Positions 26,702 to 36,079 are shown, numbered from the stretch's first letter. The stretch: 64,000 nt of DNA from Thermofilaceae archaeon (GCA_025057995.1 JANXEW010000001.1:403327-467326), one strand, 5' to 3'. Notes: generated by a model not told the origin, from the sequence alone. Made by a program: numbers and translations.

Positions 26702-27406
26702 GTGGTTGAAGTTTACGTCGGAACCTCCGGCTGGGTTTATAACTGGAATGAGGGCAGAGATTTAAAATGGTATGTCGACCACTCTGGGTTAAATGCTGTC
26801 GAGTTGAACGCTTCTTTCTACCGTTTTCCTTTCCCTGCGCAGGTAAAGTCTTGGGCTACTAAGGGTTCGAAGTTGAGGTGGGCTGTGAAAGTTCACAGGT
26901 CGATAACCCACGTTAGGAGAGTTGGGGCATCATCCGTTGACGTCTGGAATAGGTTTATGGAAAGGTTGTCTCCCCTTGGTCCTTTTACCGACTTTTATCT
27001 CTTCCAACTTCCGCCGAGCTTCAACTTTTCAAGCAGAAATGAGGAGAGGCTGAAGATATTCGTTGAGTCGACAGGCCTAGGCCGATGCATGGCTGTGGAA
27101 TTTCGACACGAGTCATGGTTTTTGGAAAGAGGATTGGACCTGTGTAGAGACTTAGGCGTTACGTTTGTCTCTGTAGACTCTCCAATGGGTACGTGGATTG
27201 GCTCTAGTAACGGAGTCGTCTACTTGAGGGTTCATGGACGTGGCACATGGTACTCTTATGATTACAGTGTAGAGGAGCTGACTGAGTTGGCTGAACTTAT
27301 AGACAGTTTATCGCCTAATAAGGTGTACGTGTTTTTCAACAATGACCATTGGATGCTCGAGAACGCTAGGGTCATGCATCAAATACTTCAAAAATTTTTG
27401 AAATAA
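26702..27406 (+). CDS. DUF72 (YecE-like) TIM-barrel protein
   Basis: YVGTSGWVYNWNEG, NAVELNASFYRFPFPAQVKSWA, FQLPPSFNF and AVEFRHESWF are the conserved blocks of DUF72, and VYVFFNNDHWMLENA is the C-terminal block. The 234-residue length is normal. The fold is a TIM barrel with a conserved pocket; the biochemical role has not been settled. The GTG start follows ACCCTTTTAT and the gene stands alone. Confidence 0.9.
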   Translation: MVEVYVGTSGWVYNWNEGRDLKWYVDHSGLNAVELNASFYRFPFPAQVKSWATKGSKLRWAVKVHRSITHVRRVGASSVDVWNRFMERLSPLGPFTDFYLFQLPPSFNFSSRNEERLKIFVESTGLGRCMAVEFRHESWFLERGLDLCRDLGVTFVSVDSPMGTWIGSSNGVVYLRVHGRGTWYSYDYSVEELTELAELIDSLSPNKVYVFFNNDHWMLENARVMHQILQKFLK

Positions 27407-27484
27407 CGGAAGCTTAATAAATTTAACACGTTGAGTTGATTCATCGAAAGTTAGACACAAATACGGTACGCCAGCATCTAAACT

Positions 27485-28798
27485 ATGCTTGCAAGCGTTG
27501 ATGAAATTAGAGAACTCCTTGAGTTGGAAGTTTTAGAAAGGTTTGAAGAAGGATTCAACGTTGATGTAAAGTTGTTGAAGGAGCAGATTAGAGCAGCTCG
27601 AAACGTTGAAGAGTTGAACGAAATCTACGAACGCTTACAGGGGGCTGAGCTAAGGGAAGATTACCCATACAGGGAGCCGAACGATGGGAGAGAGATAATA
27701 GCGGAAAGACCCGCGACGCCAACGTCATTCCACGTAGACTTGGACGAGAGAAGCCTACTTGACAAACTCCTGGGGGCTTGGCTGGGGAGATGCTCTGGCT
27801 GCATGCTGGGGAAACCTGTAGAAGGTTGGAGTAGGGAGAGGATCACTAAAGCTTTAGAGAGAATAGGTGAAAACCCTCTAAAAGGACCCTATATCCCCTT
27901 TGCCGCGTTCTCAGACCTAGCGCCGGAGCATAGGAAATGGGTGTATCCGCTTACGAGAGAGGGTATTAGGAGAGCTGAGAGAGATGACGACCTAGACTAC
28001 ACGCTGTTGAACTTGGCTCTCTACGAGTTAAAGGGGCCCGGCTTCACTACAAGTGACGTGGCATCAGCTTGGCTTACCATGCTCCCGTACAACTTGACGT
28101 ACACGGCTGAGAGAGCTGCTTACCGGAATCTTGTCTTAGGCTTAAAACCTCCGGAAACAGCCGTCTACCTCAACCCTTACAGGGAGTGGATCGGGGCTCA
28201 GATTAGATCAGACCTGTGGGGCTACGTTTCACCCGGGAACCCTGAGAGAGCTTCGATGCTAGCGTATAAAGACGCCCGTCTCTCACATGTAAAGAACGGC
28301 ATCTACGGTGAAATGTTCTTTGCAGCTGCTTTAGCGCTCGCTTACAAGCTTGATGAACCCGTTTCCCTGATTAACGAAGCTTTGAAGGTTATACCGAAGA
28401 ACTGTAGGCTAGCTGAGGCTATAAGCTACGTCGTGTCGCTTTACAGGGAAGGGATTGACTGGGGGGAGGCTATAAAAGACATCTTGGCTAGGTACGGAGC
28501 ATACCATTCCGTACACACGATTAACAACGCAGCTATCGTCGCAGCTGCCTTGATCTGGAGTGAAGGGAACTTCGCTAAAGCTATAGGCTACGCTGTTACA
28601 GCTGGGTTAGACACCGACTGCAACGGTGCGACAACGGGAAGCATCATGGGCTTAATGCTTGGAGCTAGCAACCTTCCTCATGATTGGGTTAAACCGTTGA
28701 ACGACAGGCTTGCGACAGCCCTCAGCGGGTTGGGCGAATTGAGCATACGAGAGCTCGCGGAAAGAACTTTGAAGTGTTTACTCCTCTACCCGGAGTAG
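27485..28798 (+). CDS. ADP-ribosylglycohydrolase-family protein with N-terminal helical extension
   Basis: The catalytic core begins near residue 92 (LLDKLLGAWLGRCSGCMLGKPVEGW) and includes the metal-binding cluster RDDDLDYTLLNL and the C-terminal TAGLDTDCNGATTGSIMGL, the counterpart of DTDxxAxxxG in DraG/ARH proteins. About 85 charged, helical residues precede it, an extension that classical DraG proteins lack. Family members remove ADP-ribose from proteins or nucleic acids or act on related N-glycosides; the DTDCNGAT variant occurs in a poorly characterised branch. No ADP-ribosyltransferase is seen nearby. Confidence 0.85.
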   Translation: MLASVDEIRELLELEVLERFEEGFNVDVKLLKEQIRAARNVEELNEIYERLQGAELREDYPYREPNDGREIIAERPATPTSFHVDLDERSLLDKLLGAWLGRCSGCMLGKPVEGWSRERITKALERIGENPLKGPYIPFAAFSDLAPEHRKWVYPLTREGIRRAERDDDLDYTLLNLALYELKGPGFTTSDVASAWLTMLPYNLTYTAERAAYRNLVLGLKPPETAVYLNPYREWIGAQIRSDLWGYVSPGNPERASMLAYKDARLSHVKNGIYGEMFFAAALALAYKLDEPVSLINEALKVIPKNCRLAEAISYVVSLYREGIDWGEAIKDILARYGAYHSVHTINNAAIVAAALIWSEGNFAKAIGYAVTAGLDTDCNGATTGSIMGLMLGASNLPHDWVKPLNDRLATALSGLGELSIRELAERTLKCLLLYPE

Positions 28799-28865
28799 GT
28801 TCACATTAAGAGCTATGCAAGTATGAGTGACTCTAGCCTACGTCTCTAGGCAAGACTCGACTATT

Positions 28866-29552
28866 CTAGTGCAGATCTAGAGCATCTTCCACAGCTGATA
28901 AAACTCTAGCGGTAACATTCCAAGCTTCTAGTGTAACCTGTGAAATTGACACAGTCTCATCGGCTATTTCATAAAACTCGCTGCTGAAGTCTCCAGCTTG
29001 AAAACAGCCGATGATTACCATTGGAGTTTTCTCCTCAATAATCTTCCTTGCTAAATCTACCGGTTTTATTTTATAACCTTTCTCAGTCAAAAGATAAACT
29101 TTACTAGGTTTAAGTTGTTCCATGAGTTCACTCAGGTCGCAGGATAGAACTTGCAGTAAAGGTTCGCTGGAGCCGGGCGGCACCTCCTCCTCTACTAAAA
29201 GTTGCTCCATGAGACCTATGAAACGGTTGTAATTTCGTGGCAACTTTACGTGCCTTGAGACTCTAATTATCTTGCCATCATACGTGTGGATGTGAAGAGA
29301 AAGCAACCTGTTCCTATTGAGTAGGGAACCTAAAGCTAGTAAAGAGCAGAAATGTACGATGTCTGGACGCCCCCTCCTTTCAGCGTCGCCAAGGTTGAGC
29401 ATAGCTGGGCGATGGATGGATACATCGAGCAGAGTCTGTCCAGGCCTTTTACCCCTGCGTTTAGCCCAAGCTTTAACAGCCGGATGTTCCCAGAGTTCTC
29501 TAGGAACGAGCTCTAGGCCGCTTGCAGCAAATAGAAGACAAAGCTCGTCCAA
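28866..29552 (-). CDS. nep1: Nep1/Emg1 SPOUT rRNA pseudouridine-N1 methyltransferase
   Basis: LLDVSIHRPAMLNLGDAERRGRPDIVHFC, LNRNRLLSLHIHTYDG and RHVKLPRNYNRFIGLMEQLL are the conserved Nep1 motifs, and the C-terminal MVIIGCFQAGDF belongs to the SAM-binding knot. The family methylates a pseudouridine in helix 35 of 16S rRNA and helps small-subunit assembly. The TTG start is fixed by GGGAGGTG about 9 bases upstream. The gene is the only clear ribosome-biogenesis gene in the window. Confidence 0.93.
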   Translation of the reverse strand: MDELCLLFAASGLELVPRELWEHPAVKAWAKRRGKRPGQTLLDVSIHRPAMLNLGDAERRGRPDIVHFCSLLALGSLLNRNRLLSLHIHTYDGKIIRVSRHVKLPRNYNRFIGLMEQLLVEEEVPPGSSEPLLQVLSCDLSELMEQLKPSKVYLLTEKGYKIKPVDLARKIIEEKTPMVIIGCFQAGDFSSEFYEIADETVSISQVTLEAWNVTARVLSAVEDALDLH

Positions 29553-30022
29553 AGTGATCGCACCTCCCTACAAGTCTATTCATAAATAACATTGATGTCC
29601 AGAACCACTCTATCTTTAAACTCATATGAATATAACGAAATAATTTTTCGAGAAAGTGCTCAACTCTATATGTTTATTCATGAAGTTGCTGACGAAATAA
29701 TAAAAGTTTAACGAAAACTTTCTCTAACTAAATCACAACGATTTACTTTACTACAATAACGTAAGCTTAAAAGAGTTTAACCTCGATCAATCATGTTGAT
29801 CGTACATGTCAAGAGTCTAGTTCTATAAGGTGAATTCTACTACGTGATCAGGTGTGGACTGTCTTAAACTTTAGATAAGTAACCTACTTATAACTTACCA
29901 CTAACAGTACTTTTAATATGCATACTTACTCTCCTACCCCCTCAGCAGCGTAAACGATTGTATTATAACATACAATAATACGTGAATTTAACACTTGTAG
30001 GTGGATGACGTGGGGGTGTTTT
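29553..30022. other. AT-rich 470-bp intergenic region with two perfect palindromes
   Basis: I see no ORF or RNA gene here. It is clearly more AT-rich than its surroundings. Two perfect 7-bp inverted repeats occur: CGATCAA-TCATG-TTGATCG (29784-29802) and ATTGTAT-TATAAC-ATACAAT (29957-29976). They could be protein-binding sites or hairpins. No Orc1/Cdc6 gene is nearby to suggest an origin. Confidence 0.45.
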
Positions 30023-30739
30023 TCATGATGTTTCCTGTTGTTGTCTATCTTCTATTATATTTAACATCAAAGCTATGGATTTTAACTTATTTATTTTGCT
30101 AGATTCATACTTTAATTCTTCTAACCATCTTATGTAAGCTTCGTCAGGGTTTCTAGATGTTACAACAAAGTTAAAGATGTAGTTAACCATACGCATCACT
30201 TGCTCCTCGCTTAAGTTCCTTGAGCTTAGAGAATCGGTGGGCGGTGGAGGGTACTCCCAAGCCGTTACCCTAGCTATCTCGATTGGTTGAAGTGATATCG
30301 TCGCGTAGCCCGCCTTAGCTGGCGGCTCCCTTTTCCCCACAAGTTTTCTCCAAGCTTCGAGATCGACTTTCCCTGTTACGCGAACCCTAAGTATCTGTCT
30401 AGCGAGTTCCCAAGACGCTTCAGCCTCGACGGCTATAGGTGGCCCATAACACTCTATTGAAAGCTTGAAGCCGCTCGCGTGCAAGGATCTTAGCCTACGC
30501 AGAAGAGGTTCTTCTGTCCAAGCCCACGCGTCCACGTAGGGTAAGCCCGAGTCTCTGACCGCGGATACCAGGTCGTCCCATGTTGTTAAGCCCTTTACGA
30601 AACCTTTAACGTGTCGTTCAAGTTCACTCGGGTAAGGTAGTAGAACCCCTTTCAACTCATCAGCTGCAAGTACTATTTCCTCGGCTGCCCACAGCCTAGC
30701 TAACCGGAGCCTGGATGCCACTATGACCCAAGGCTCCAT
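30023..30739 (-). CDS. Conserved-looking protein of unknown function
   Basis: The 238-residue protein has an even mix of helices and strands, no signal peptide, membrane helix or cysteine cluster, and a single cysteine. The N-terminal part (MEPWVIVASRLRLARLWAAEEIVLAADEL) is helical, and a long basic helix ends it (KYESSKINKLKSIALMLNII). I recognise no family. It is divergent from the transglutaminase-like gene and shares its 99-bp control region. Confidence 0.7.
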   Translation of the reverse strand: MEPWVIVASRLRLARLWAAEEIVLAADELKGVLLPYPSELERHVKGFVKGLTTWDDLVSAVRDSGLPYVDAWAWTEEPLLRRLRSLHASGFKLSIECYGPPIAVEAEASWELARQILRVRVTGKVDLEAWRKLVGKREPPAKAGYATISLQPIEIARVTAWEYPPPPTDSLSSRNLSEEQVMRMVNYIFNFVVTSRNPDEAYIRWLEELKYESSKINKLKSIALMLNIIEDRQQQETS

Positions 30740-30810
30740 ACGCGCGTACGTGAAGCGTGAGAAGGGAAAAGTTTTCCTCTGGTCGAGGCGTTCGTCAACA
30801 ATAAAAAGAT

Positions 30811-30819
30811 GCTTAAACT
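30811..30819 (+). promoter_or_regulatory. TATA box for the transglutaminase-like operon
   Basis: GCTTAAACT is centred about 25 bases before the TTG start at 30839, supporting this unusual start and a leaderless mRNA. Confidence 0.45.
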
Positions 30820-30838
30820 TTACTCAACGGTGTAGAGT

Positions 30839-31825
30839 TTGCGTATAAGGATCTTGGGACTGTTTCTCCTGTTAGCTACGGTAATCCCTTCGCGTTACGA
30901 TTCGTTCGCTCAAACGCCTGTAGTGGTTACTAATACTGTCACTTATTCTCTTCACGGGCGCTTCCTCCTAGTTAACAATAACAACTTTACCGTAAGAGAT
31001 TACGTGTATGTTCCTCTTCCTCAAAACTCTTCGTTTCAGAAAAGCTTTGTGAACTATATGGAGCCTAACCCTCTTCGGTATTTACGCGACGAGGACGGTA
31101 ACTTTTATGCTATTGTCGTCGTCGAAGTTGAGCCTAAATCCAATGTATGGATCAACGTCTCTTACACCGTGAAGGTTTCAGCTTACCGTTTGGGCGACGC
31201 GGGAGCGCTCTGGCCATCTTTAGAAATAGTTAGAAAGTACACTTCATCCAGCGGCTACTGGAACATATACAACTCGACGTTGATTGACTTGTCTTACCGT
31301 ACCGCTCTAGCTGATACGCCGTTAGAGACGGCTAGGAAATTAGCTGAGTGGGTTGTAGCTAGAGTAGGCTACAGGATTGAGCTTTCAAGGCTTGGTAGCG
31401 ACCATGCCCTAGTTGCGAGACGCTTCGACTACGTCATAGTCGGAGATTGTGTTGAAGTAGCCGATGTGTACGTAACTATGGCGAGAATCTTAGGTTTGCC
31501 TGCTAGAACTGCTTACGGACTCCTTCTCTCAGGTTTAAAAGGTAGAATGTGGCTTAACCTTACAACTCTCCACGAAGAAGGTTTGCAACTGCTTGAGCAC
31601 TGGGGTGGACACATGTGGCCTCAAGTCTACTTCACCGAGGTCGGTTGGGTGGACGTAGACATGCTCGACGGCTTGAAGCCGAACGTAGGGGTCTACAACG
31701 AGAACCACATACTCTTTGGTGTCGAGGAGACTAAATATTACGGTTCAGCTTTAAGTAGCGCCTGCATACCGAGCTACCTTACCCTCCAGTACGTAGAGTA
31801 CACGTACGAAGGTGAGAGAACTTGA
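30839..31825 (+). CDS. Exported transglutaminase-like (papain-fold) protein
   Basis: A signal peptide (IRILGLFLLLATVIPSRYDSFAQ) precedes a beta-rich domain and a transglutaminase core with the Cys-His-Asp triad: C204 in VGDCVEVADVYVTMARILGLPAR, H258 in GGHMWPQVYF and D272 or D274 in WVDVDML. Such archaeal proteins are thought to act as surface proteases or cross-linkers; substrates are unknown. No C-terminal anchor is present, so it may depend on the partner gene, which overlaps it by TTGA and carries an anchor. The start is TTG 30839. Confidence 0.85.
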   Translation: MRIRILGLFLLLATVIPSRYDSFAQTPVVVTNTVTYSLHGRFLLVNNNNFTVRDYVYVPLPQNSSFQKSFVNYMEPNPLRYLRDEDGNFYAIVVVEVEPKSNVWINVSYTVKVSAYRLGDAGALWPSLEIVRKYTSSSGYWNIYNSTLIDLSYRTALADTPLETARKLAEWVVARVGYRIELSRLGSDHALVARRFDYVIVGDCVEVADVYVTMARILGLPARTAYGLLLSGLKGRMWLNLTTLHEEGLQLLEHWGGHMWPQVYFTEVGWVDVDMLDGLKPNVGVYNENHILFGVEETKYYGSALSSACIPSYLTLQYVEYTYEGERT

Positions 31826-32943
31826 ACCGCTTCCATCTACTCGCTGTTTTGATTTCTACCTACGCCGTTCTAACGTACGCTCAGCCGAGCTACTGGATCG
31901 CCTTAAACTATAAGGTTACTTTCTCGAGCGACGGCAGTGCCCTCGTAGAAGCCATGTTGCATCCATTCTCCCTAGACGGGAATAGCCTCTTTGGTGATGC
32001 TCGAGTAGAAAGGGATCTCAACGCCTCTGTAAGGGGGATCGCCAATTACACTCTATTAATGTTCTCAGACAACCTGAAACTCCTTTCCTATAGTCTTCTC
32101 TCCTACGAGAAGCGGCTCCACGAAACCGTAATGTGCGACGTAGCTAACACAGGGGTGATGTCTAGTTTTAAAGGAGCCTACGTGTTGTCTACGTTAGTTT
32201 ACCTTAACACTAGCAACTACGTTAGGAAGCTGAACGCTACGCTCTACGAGGTGAAAGTGAGAGACAGCTTCACCAGCATGGACGTACGCAGCTGGATTGA
32301 CGTAATCCACTTCTGCTTTAAGAACGTTCGACTGAGGGAGTTTAGATGGGAGCCCCCCTTCGCTCGTGGACCAAAATCCGCCGAAGACGGATGTATGCTA
32401 TGGGAGAATTACAACGAGCAAGAAGCCCCAGACTTTTACGTTTTCATTCTAGAAGCCCCTAGCTTCGAGTACGTCGGTGAACCACCGGAGATCTCAGCTG
32501 TCATATCAAACATTGAGTACGGCTACAACCGTTTCACAGTCACGGTGAAGAACACGGGGTTAACGAGCGGTTACGCTTACGTAAGAGTTGTATCAAATTC
32601 CTCTGAGCAAGCTCGAAAAATCTACCTCTCAGCGAGAGCTTCGAGAGAAGTTACCTTCCCTAATATAGCTGGCGAAGTTTTCATCATCGAGCTATACTCA
32701 GGTAGTGAGTTGCTTGACAATAGAACATTCACAACTTACCATGGAGACGTGGTTGAACCGTCTGACACCGTTAAACCGCCAGACACGTCTGATAAACAAC
32801 AGTCGACGATGCCCTCAGTTACTGTTATACTAATTGTAACCTTCATCGCAGTCATACTCATTATTCTAGTTCTAACGGTATTTTTCAAGAAGTCAAGACA
32901 ACAATCACAAGAAAACTACTCTACCGATGTATACTTGAAATAA
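31822..32943 (+). CDS. Membrane-anchored surface protein, partner of the transglutaminase-like protein
   Basis: It begins with a signal peptide (FHLLAVLISTYAVLTYAQ) and ends with one transmembrane helix (VTVILIVTFIAVILIILVLTVFF) and a basic cytoplasmic tail. A beta-sandwich near residues 225-305 (NRFTVTVKNTGLTSGYAYVRV) resembles CARDB-like adhesion modules, followed by a Pro/Asp/Thr-rich stalk. Four cysteines may form disulfides. The TTG start overlaps the upstream stop as TTGA, so the two exported proteins are probably made in equal amounts and may form a complex. Confidence 0.75.
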   Translation: MNRFHLLAVLISTYAVLTYAQPSYWIALNYKVTFSSDGSALVEAMLHPFSLDGNSLFGDARVERDLNASVRGIANYTLLMFSDNLKLLSYSLLSYEKRLHETVMCDVANTGVMSSFKGAYVLSTLVYLNTSNYVRKLNATLYEVKVRDSFTSMDVRSWIDVIHFCFKNVRLREFRWEPPFARGPKSAEDGCMLWENYNEQEAPDFYVFILEAPSFEYVGEPPEISAVISNIEYGYNRFTVTVKNTGLTSGYAYVRVVSNSSEQARKIYLSARASREVTFPNIAGEVFIIELYSGSELLDNRTFTTYHGDVVEPSDTVKPPDTSDKQQSTMPSVTVILIVTFIAVILIILVLTVFFKKSRQQSQENYSTDVYLK

Positions 32944-33173
32944 AAAAATTAGATGAGTAAATGATCTTCCTAGCTAGATAAATTTAATGCCATAGTTGTA
33001 GTAAATACTCATTCTAGAAGGGTTCTTTAACATAAGAAGTAAAAGAGATACTTCAAGTGATGATCCGGCACTTAAAACTCTTGAGATAATACTAGCGGTC
33101 TTAGCCTAAAGTTTTGCGGTTTTTAATAAATTTTAATGCAAATTTTTTTCTAGTATTGATTCGGAACTACAGC

Positions 33174-34238
33174 GTGAAGAAACTGAAAGTCGGGATTATT
33201 GGTGCTGGTGGTATAGCAAACAACCACGCTCACTACTACAGGGAACTACCGGATGTCGAGCTATCTGCTGTCGCGGATGTAGCTCAAGATAGGGCTAGGG
33301 AGTTTGCTCTCAGGTGGGGCATCCCACCTGATGGAGTTTTCAGCGAATTTTCAGAGATGTTACGTAGCGTAGAGTTAGACGCCGTCAGCATCTGTACGCC
33401 ACACAAGGTTCACGCTAAACCAGCCGTCGAAGCTCTCAAACGAGGTATCCACGTCCTAGTTGAGAAGCCTATGGCTTCATGCGGTTCTGAAGCTTTGGAG
33501 ATGTATAAGGCGGCGAGGTCTTCAGGGAAGATCTTAATGGTAGGTTTTCAAACCCGATGGTCACCTGAGTTAAGAGTGGCTAAGAGAATCGTGGCCTCGG
33601 GAGCCCTTGGGAGAGTTTACTACGCGGAAACCACACTCGGAGGTAGGAGAAGGGGTATACCGGGGTCGGCGACTTTCACGAAAAAGGATCTCGCGGGAGG
33701 TGGAGTGCTTCTCGACCTAGGCTGTTACGCGATAGACAACATAATGTTCGTGTTGGGTCATCCCAAACCTCTGGCTGTCTCAGCTTCTATCGAGTCAGCC
33801 GTAGGCGGGCAGAAGGATGCACTGGTCGAAGGCGGCTGGGCTTGGAACCCCGAAAGCTTCGAAGTCGAGGATTTTGTCTCCGCTTTCATAAGGTTTGAGA
33901 ACGGGTTGACCGTCCTCCTGAAGGAGAGTTGGGCTATGCACCTTGAGACTTTAGGCTCACCCTTTATTCTAGGTACCAAGGGCGGGCTAAGGCTTTCACC
34001 GTTGGAGTTGTATAGGGACGAGTGGGGTTATATGGCTAACACTTCCTTCAAGCTGCCCCAAGTTGACATCTACAGGGAGAGGATCCGGAACTTCGTTGAA
34101 GCAGTCAAGAAGGGCGGTCCTTCGCCTATAGACCCGCGAGAGATCGTGATGGAAATGTTCATCATCGACTCCATCTACGAGTCAGCTAGTAAAAGGAAGG
34201 AGGTTGACGTAAAACTGCCTGCTGAACTGTTCTCTTAA
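33174..34238 (+). CDS. Gfo/Idh/MocA-family NAD(P)-dependent oxidoreductase
   Basis: The Rossmann motif VGIIGAGGIANNHAHYY near the N-terminus, AVSICTPHKVHAKPAVEALKRGIHVLVEKPMA with the catalytic lysine of EKP, and GGGVLLDLGCYAID place it in this family, which oxidises sugars, inositols or related polyols. I start at GTG 33174 (MKKLKVGIIGAGG); the ORF-track start at 33114 adds 20 hydrophobic residues that do not fit. Its stop shares TTAA with the stop of the convergent DUF354 gene. The sugar substrate is unknown. Confidence 0.9.
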   Translation: MKKLKVGIIGAGGIANNHAHYYRELPDVELSAVADVAQDRAREFALRWGIPPDGVFSEFSEMLRSVELDAVSICTPHKVHAKPAVEALKRGIHVLVEKPMASCGSEALEMYKAARSSGKILMVGFQTRWSPELRVAKRIVASGALGRVYYAETTLGGRRRGIPGSATFTKKDLAGGGVLLDLGCYAIDNIMFVLGHPKPLAVSASIESAVGGQKDALVEGGWAWNPESFEVEDFVSAFIRFENGLTVLLKESWAMHLETLGSPFILGTKGGLRLSPLELYRDEWGYMANTSFKLPQVDIYRERIRNFVEAVKKGGPSPIDPREIVMEMFIIDSIYESASKRKEVDVKLPAELFS

Positions 34239-35272
34239 GTTTCTCCGATCCACTCCAGCGCTTGTAAGACGCACTCGTCCGGAGTCTTTAACCTGACAAC
34301 CATTTCCCTCGCTTTCTTCACGTTTTCTTCTACTTGGCTCTCATCTAAGCTTAAAACTTCTTCAGCAAGTTCGCTGGGACTCCCATCCCACCGTTTGAGA
34401 GGAAAGCCTAAACTTTGAACGTACGCGCTTACTTTCAAGTTCAACGGGAAAGTATAGTACGAGGGGATGCCTAGAAGTGCCGCTTCTCTCGCCATAGTGC
34501 CTCCGCCCGTAACTACAGCTAACGAATGATGAACTAGGTCTAAGCCATCGACACAAGTCGTAGGCGCTAGGAAGCCGCGTTTCAAAGCTTCTTTACGCTG
34601 TTCTTCGTACCTAGGTAGAACAACCGTCGTTAAGCCGTGCTTCTTGAGCACATCACATAGCTCCAACCAACCCCACCCGCCCCAAGAATAGTAAGCGGCT
34701 TTGAACTCCTCAGGCCTTACAACTACGTACCGTCTCCTCTCTAGTTTAAGTTCCTTTAGCGTGCTACCTGTAGGCTTAAACATTTTAACCCACAGGATCT
34801 CGTCAACACCATCGTAGTAGAACACGCGAGCGTTTTTCGAGAGGAAGTTTTCAAACTCTCCTCTTAAGGCTTCTGGAGCTACCAGTACTGAGCAAAGCGG
34901 GAGGGAGAGCCTGTTTGCAGCTTCAGCGTGAGGCGTATCATTTAAAGCTATGTAAGGTATCCCTAGACCGAAGGCAACGCGCGCAGCCGACGGGTTTGGG
35001 TAGGCTACGAGAGCTTTAGGCGAAGCTTCGCCGACCAAGCGTGCTAGAGCGTAAACTCTATTTGCGTCTGCGAGCAGCTTCCCAAGCTTTGTACCGCCCC
35101 CGTGCTCTCCAACCACCGTCGGCTTCAACCCGTAAAGTTCTATAGTGTAACGTGTACACTCGTACTCTCTACAGGTGATAAAAGTCTCGTAGCCTAAATC
35201 CTTCAGGTGGAGGGCGAGGCAGGCGGCGAGCCTCCCCTGCTTAGAAGTTAAAGCATCAAGCCAGACTCTCAA
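34235..35272 (-). CDS. DUF354 GT-B-fold protein (glycosyltransferase/epimerase-like)
   Basis: The protein has the DUF354 pattern: VWLDALTSKQGRLAACLALHLKDLGYETFITCREY at the start, YIALNDTPHAEAANR in the middle and VVTGGGTMAREAALLGIPSYYTFP, which is the nucleotide-sugar-binding GGG block of the GT-B fold related to UDP-GlcNAc 2-epimerase. The function is unknown, though such genes often lie in surface-glycan loci. The TTG start is chosen because GGGTGA 7 bases upstream coincides with the stop of the CinA-like gene, so the pair forms an operon. Confidence 0.88.
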   Translation of the reverse strand: MRVWLDALTSKQGRLAACLALHLKDLGYETFITCREYECTRYTIELYGLKPTVVGEHGGGTKLGKLLADANRVYALARLVGEASPKALVAYPNPSAARVAFGLGIPYIALNDTPHAEAANRLSLPLCSVLVAPEALRGEFENFLSKNARVFYYDGVDEILWVKMFKPTGSTLKELKLERRRYVVVRPEEFKAAYYSWGGWGWLELCDVLKKHGLTTVVLPRYEEQRKEALKRGFLAPTTCVDGLDLVHHSLAVVTGGGTMAREAALLGIPSYYTFPLNLKVSAYVQSLGFPLKRWDGSPSELAEEVLSLDESQVEENVKKAREMVVRLKTPDECVLQALEWIGET

Positions 35273-35278
35273 CCTGTT

Positions 35279-36079
35279 TCACCCTATCCTCTGTACCCGT
35301 GCCCCCAAGTTGTTCAACTTTCTTTCAAGGAACTGAACTACTGTAGTGACGAGCGTTGCCGCCCTCTCACGTTCGTCATCGAACGCTGTGACGTGGAGTT
35401 CAAGGACTGGGACGCCGAGTTCAGAGCCTTTCGGGTGGCTTTTTACGTAAACTTTTTCACTCAACTTTAAAGCTTCTTTAATCACGGGGGCGGCGAGGGA
35501 TTCAGGGACGCCTGAAACCTTAAGCAGGGCTTCTGAACGGCATTTTAAGGGTTCAAGCTTCCTTAATTTAGGTTCCACGTAGCTTTCGAAAATGGCCTCC
35601 ATCTCAGCTGGAACGCCCGGGAGTAAAAATAAGTGTGCGCCCTTCCACTCCACTTCTACGCCGGGGGCAGTGCCTACGGGGTTGTATATCGGCTTAGCCC
35701 CTTTGGGGAGCTTAGCCATCTTTACCCTGCTCTCCGTGAGGTCGCCCCTATACTTTTCCTTGATCACCTTGAGTGCATCATCGTTCAGCTCTAGTTCAAC
35801 ACCCATAGCTTTCGCCAACCCCTCTACAGTCATATCGTCAAAAGTGGGTCCCAACCCGCCTGTAGAGACGACAACTCTAGCCCCCCTGTCTACGGCGGTG
35901 GAGAAAGCCCACGCTATCAAATCCGGTTCATCGGGCACTATCAAACCTCCTTCAACTCTGTATCCCAGGTCAGTCAGCTTCCTCCCCAGCCAAGCGAGGT
36001 TAGTGTTGACGACTTTGCCTATCAACAACTCGTTTCCCACGCTAATCAAGTAAGCTTTCGGTCCAACGGTCAGCCCCAT
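35279..36079 (-). CDS. CinA N-terminal-type (MoaB/MPT-binding fold) nucleotide-processing protein
   Basis: ISVGNELLIGKVVNTNLAWLGRKL and VSTGGLGPTFDDMTVEGLAKA are the COG1058 signature. FLLPGVPAEMEAIFE is the next conserved block. Archaea often have only this domain; the deamidase half of bacterial CinA is absent, as expected at 266 residues. Roles proposed for the domain are ADP-ribose/nucleotide pyrophosphatase or molybdopterin-linked functions. It is the first gene of an operon with DUF354, for which no functional logic is obvious. Confidence 0.9.
   Translation of the reverse strand: MGLTVGPKAYLISVGNELLIGKVVNTNLAWLGRKLTDLGYRVEGGLIVPDEPDLIAWAFSTAVDRGARVVVSTGGLGPTFDDMTVEGLAKAMGVELELNDDALKVIKEKYRGDLTESRVKMAKLPKGAKPIYNPVGTAPGVEVEWKGAHLFLLPGVPAEMEAIFESYVEPKLRKLEPLKCRSEALLKVSGVPESLAAPVIKEALKLSEKVYVKSHPKGSELGVPVLELHVTAFDDERERAATLVTTVVQFLERKLNNLGARVQRIG

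Noticed and set aside
29553-30022. Replication origin in the AT-rich gap
   Set aside because: No Orc1/Cdc6 gene, no ORB-like repeats; only two unrelated palindromes.
33057-33063. C/D box RNA starting at GTGATGA
   Set aside because: A perfect C-box sequence occurs but no CTGA D box follows within a guide-RNA length.
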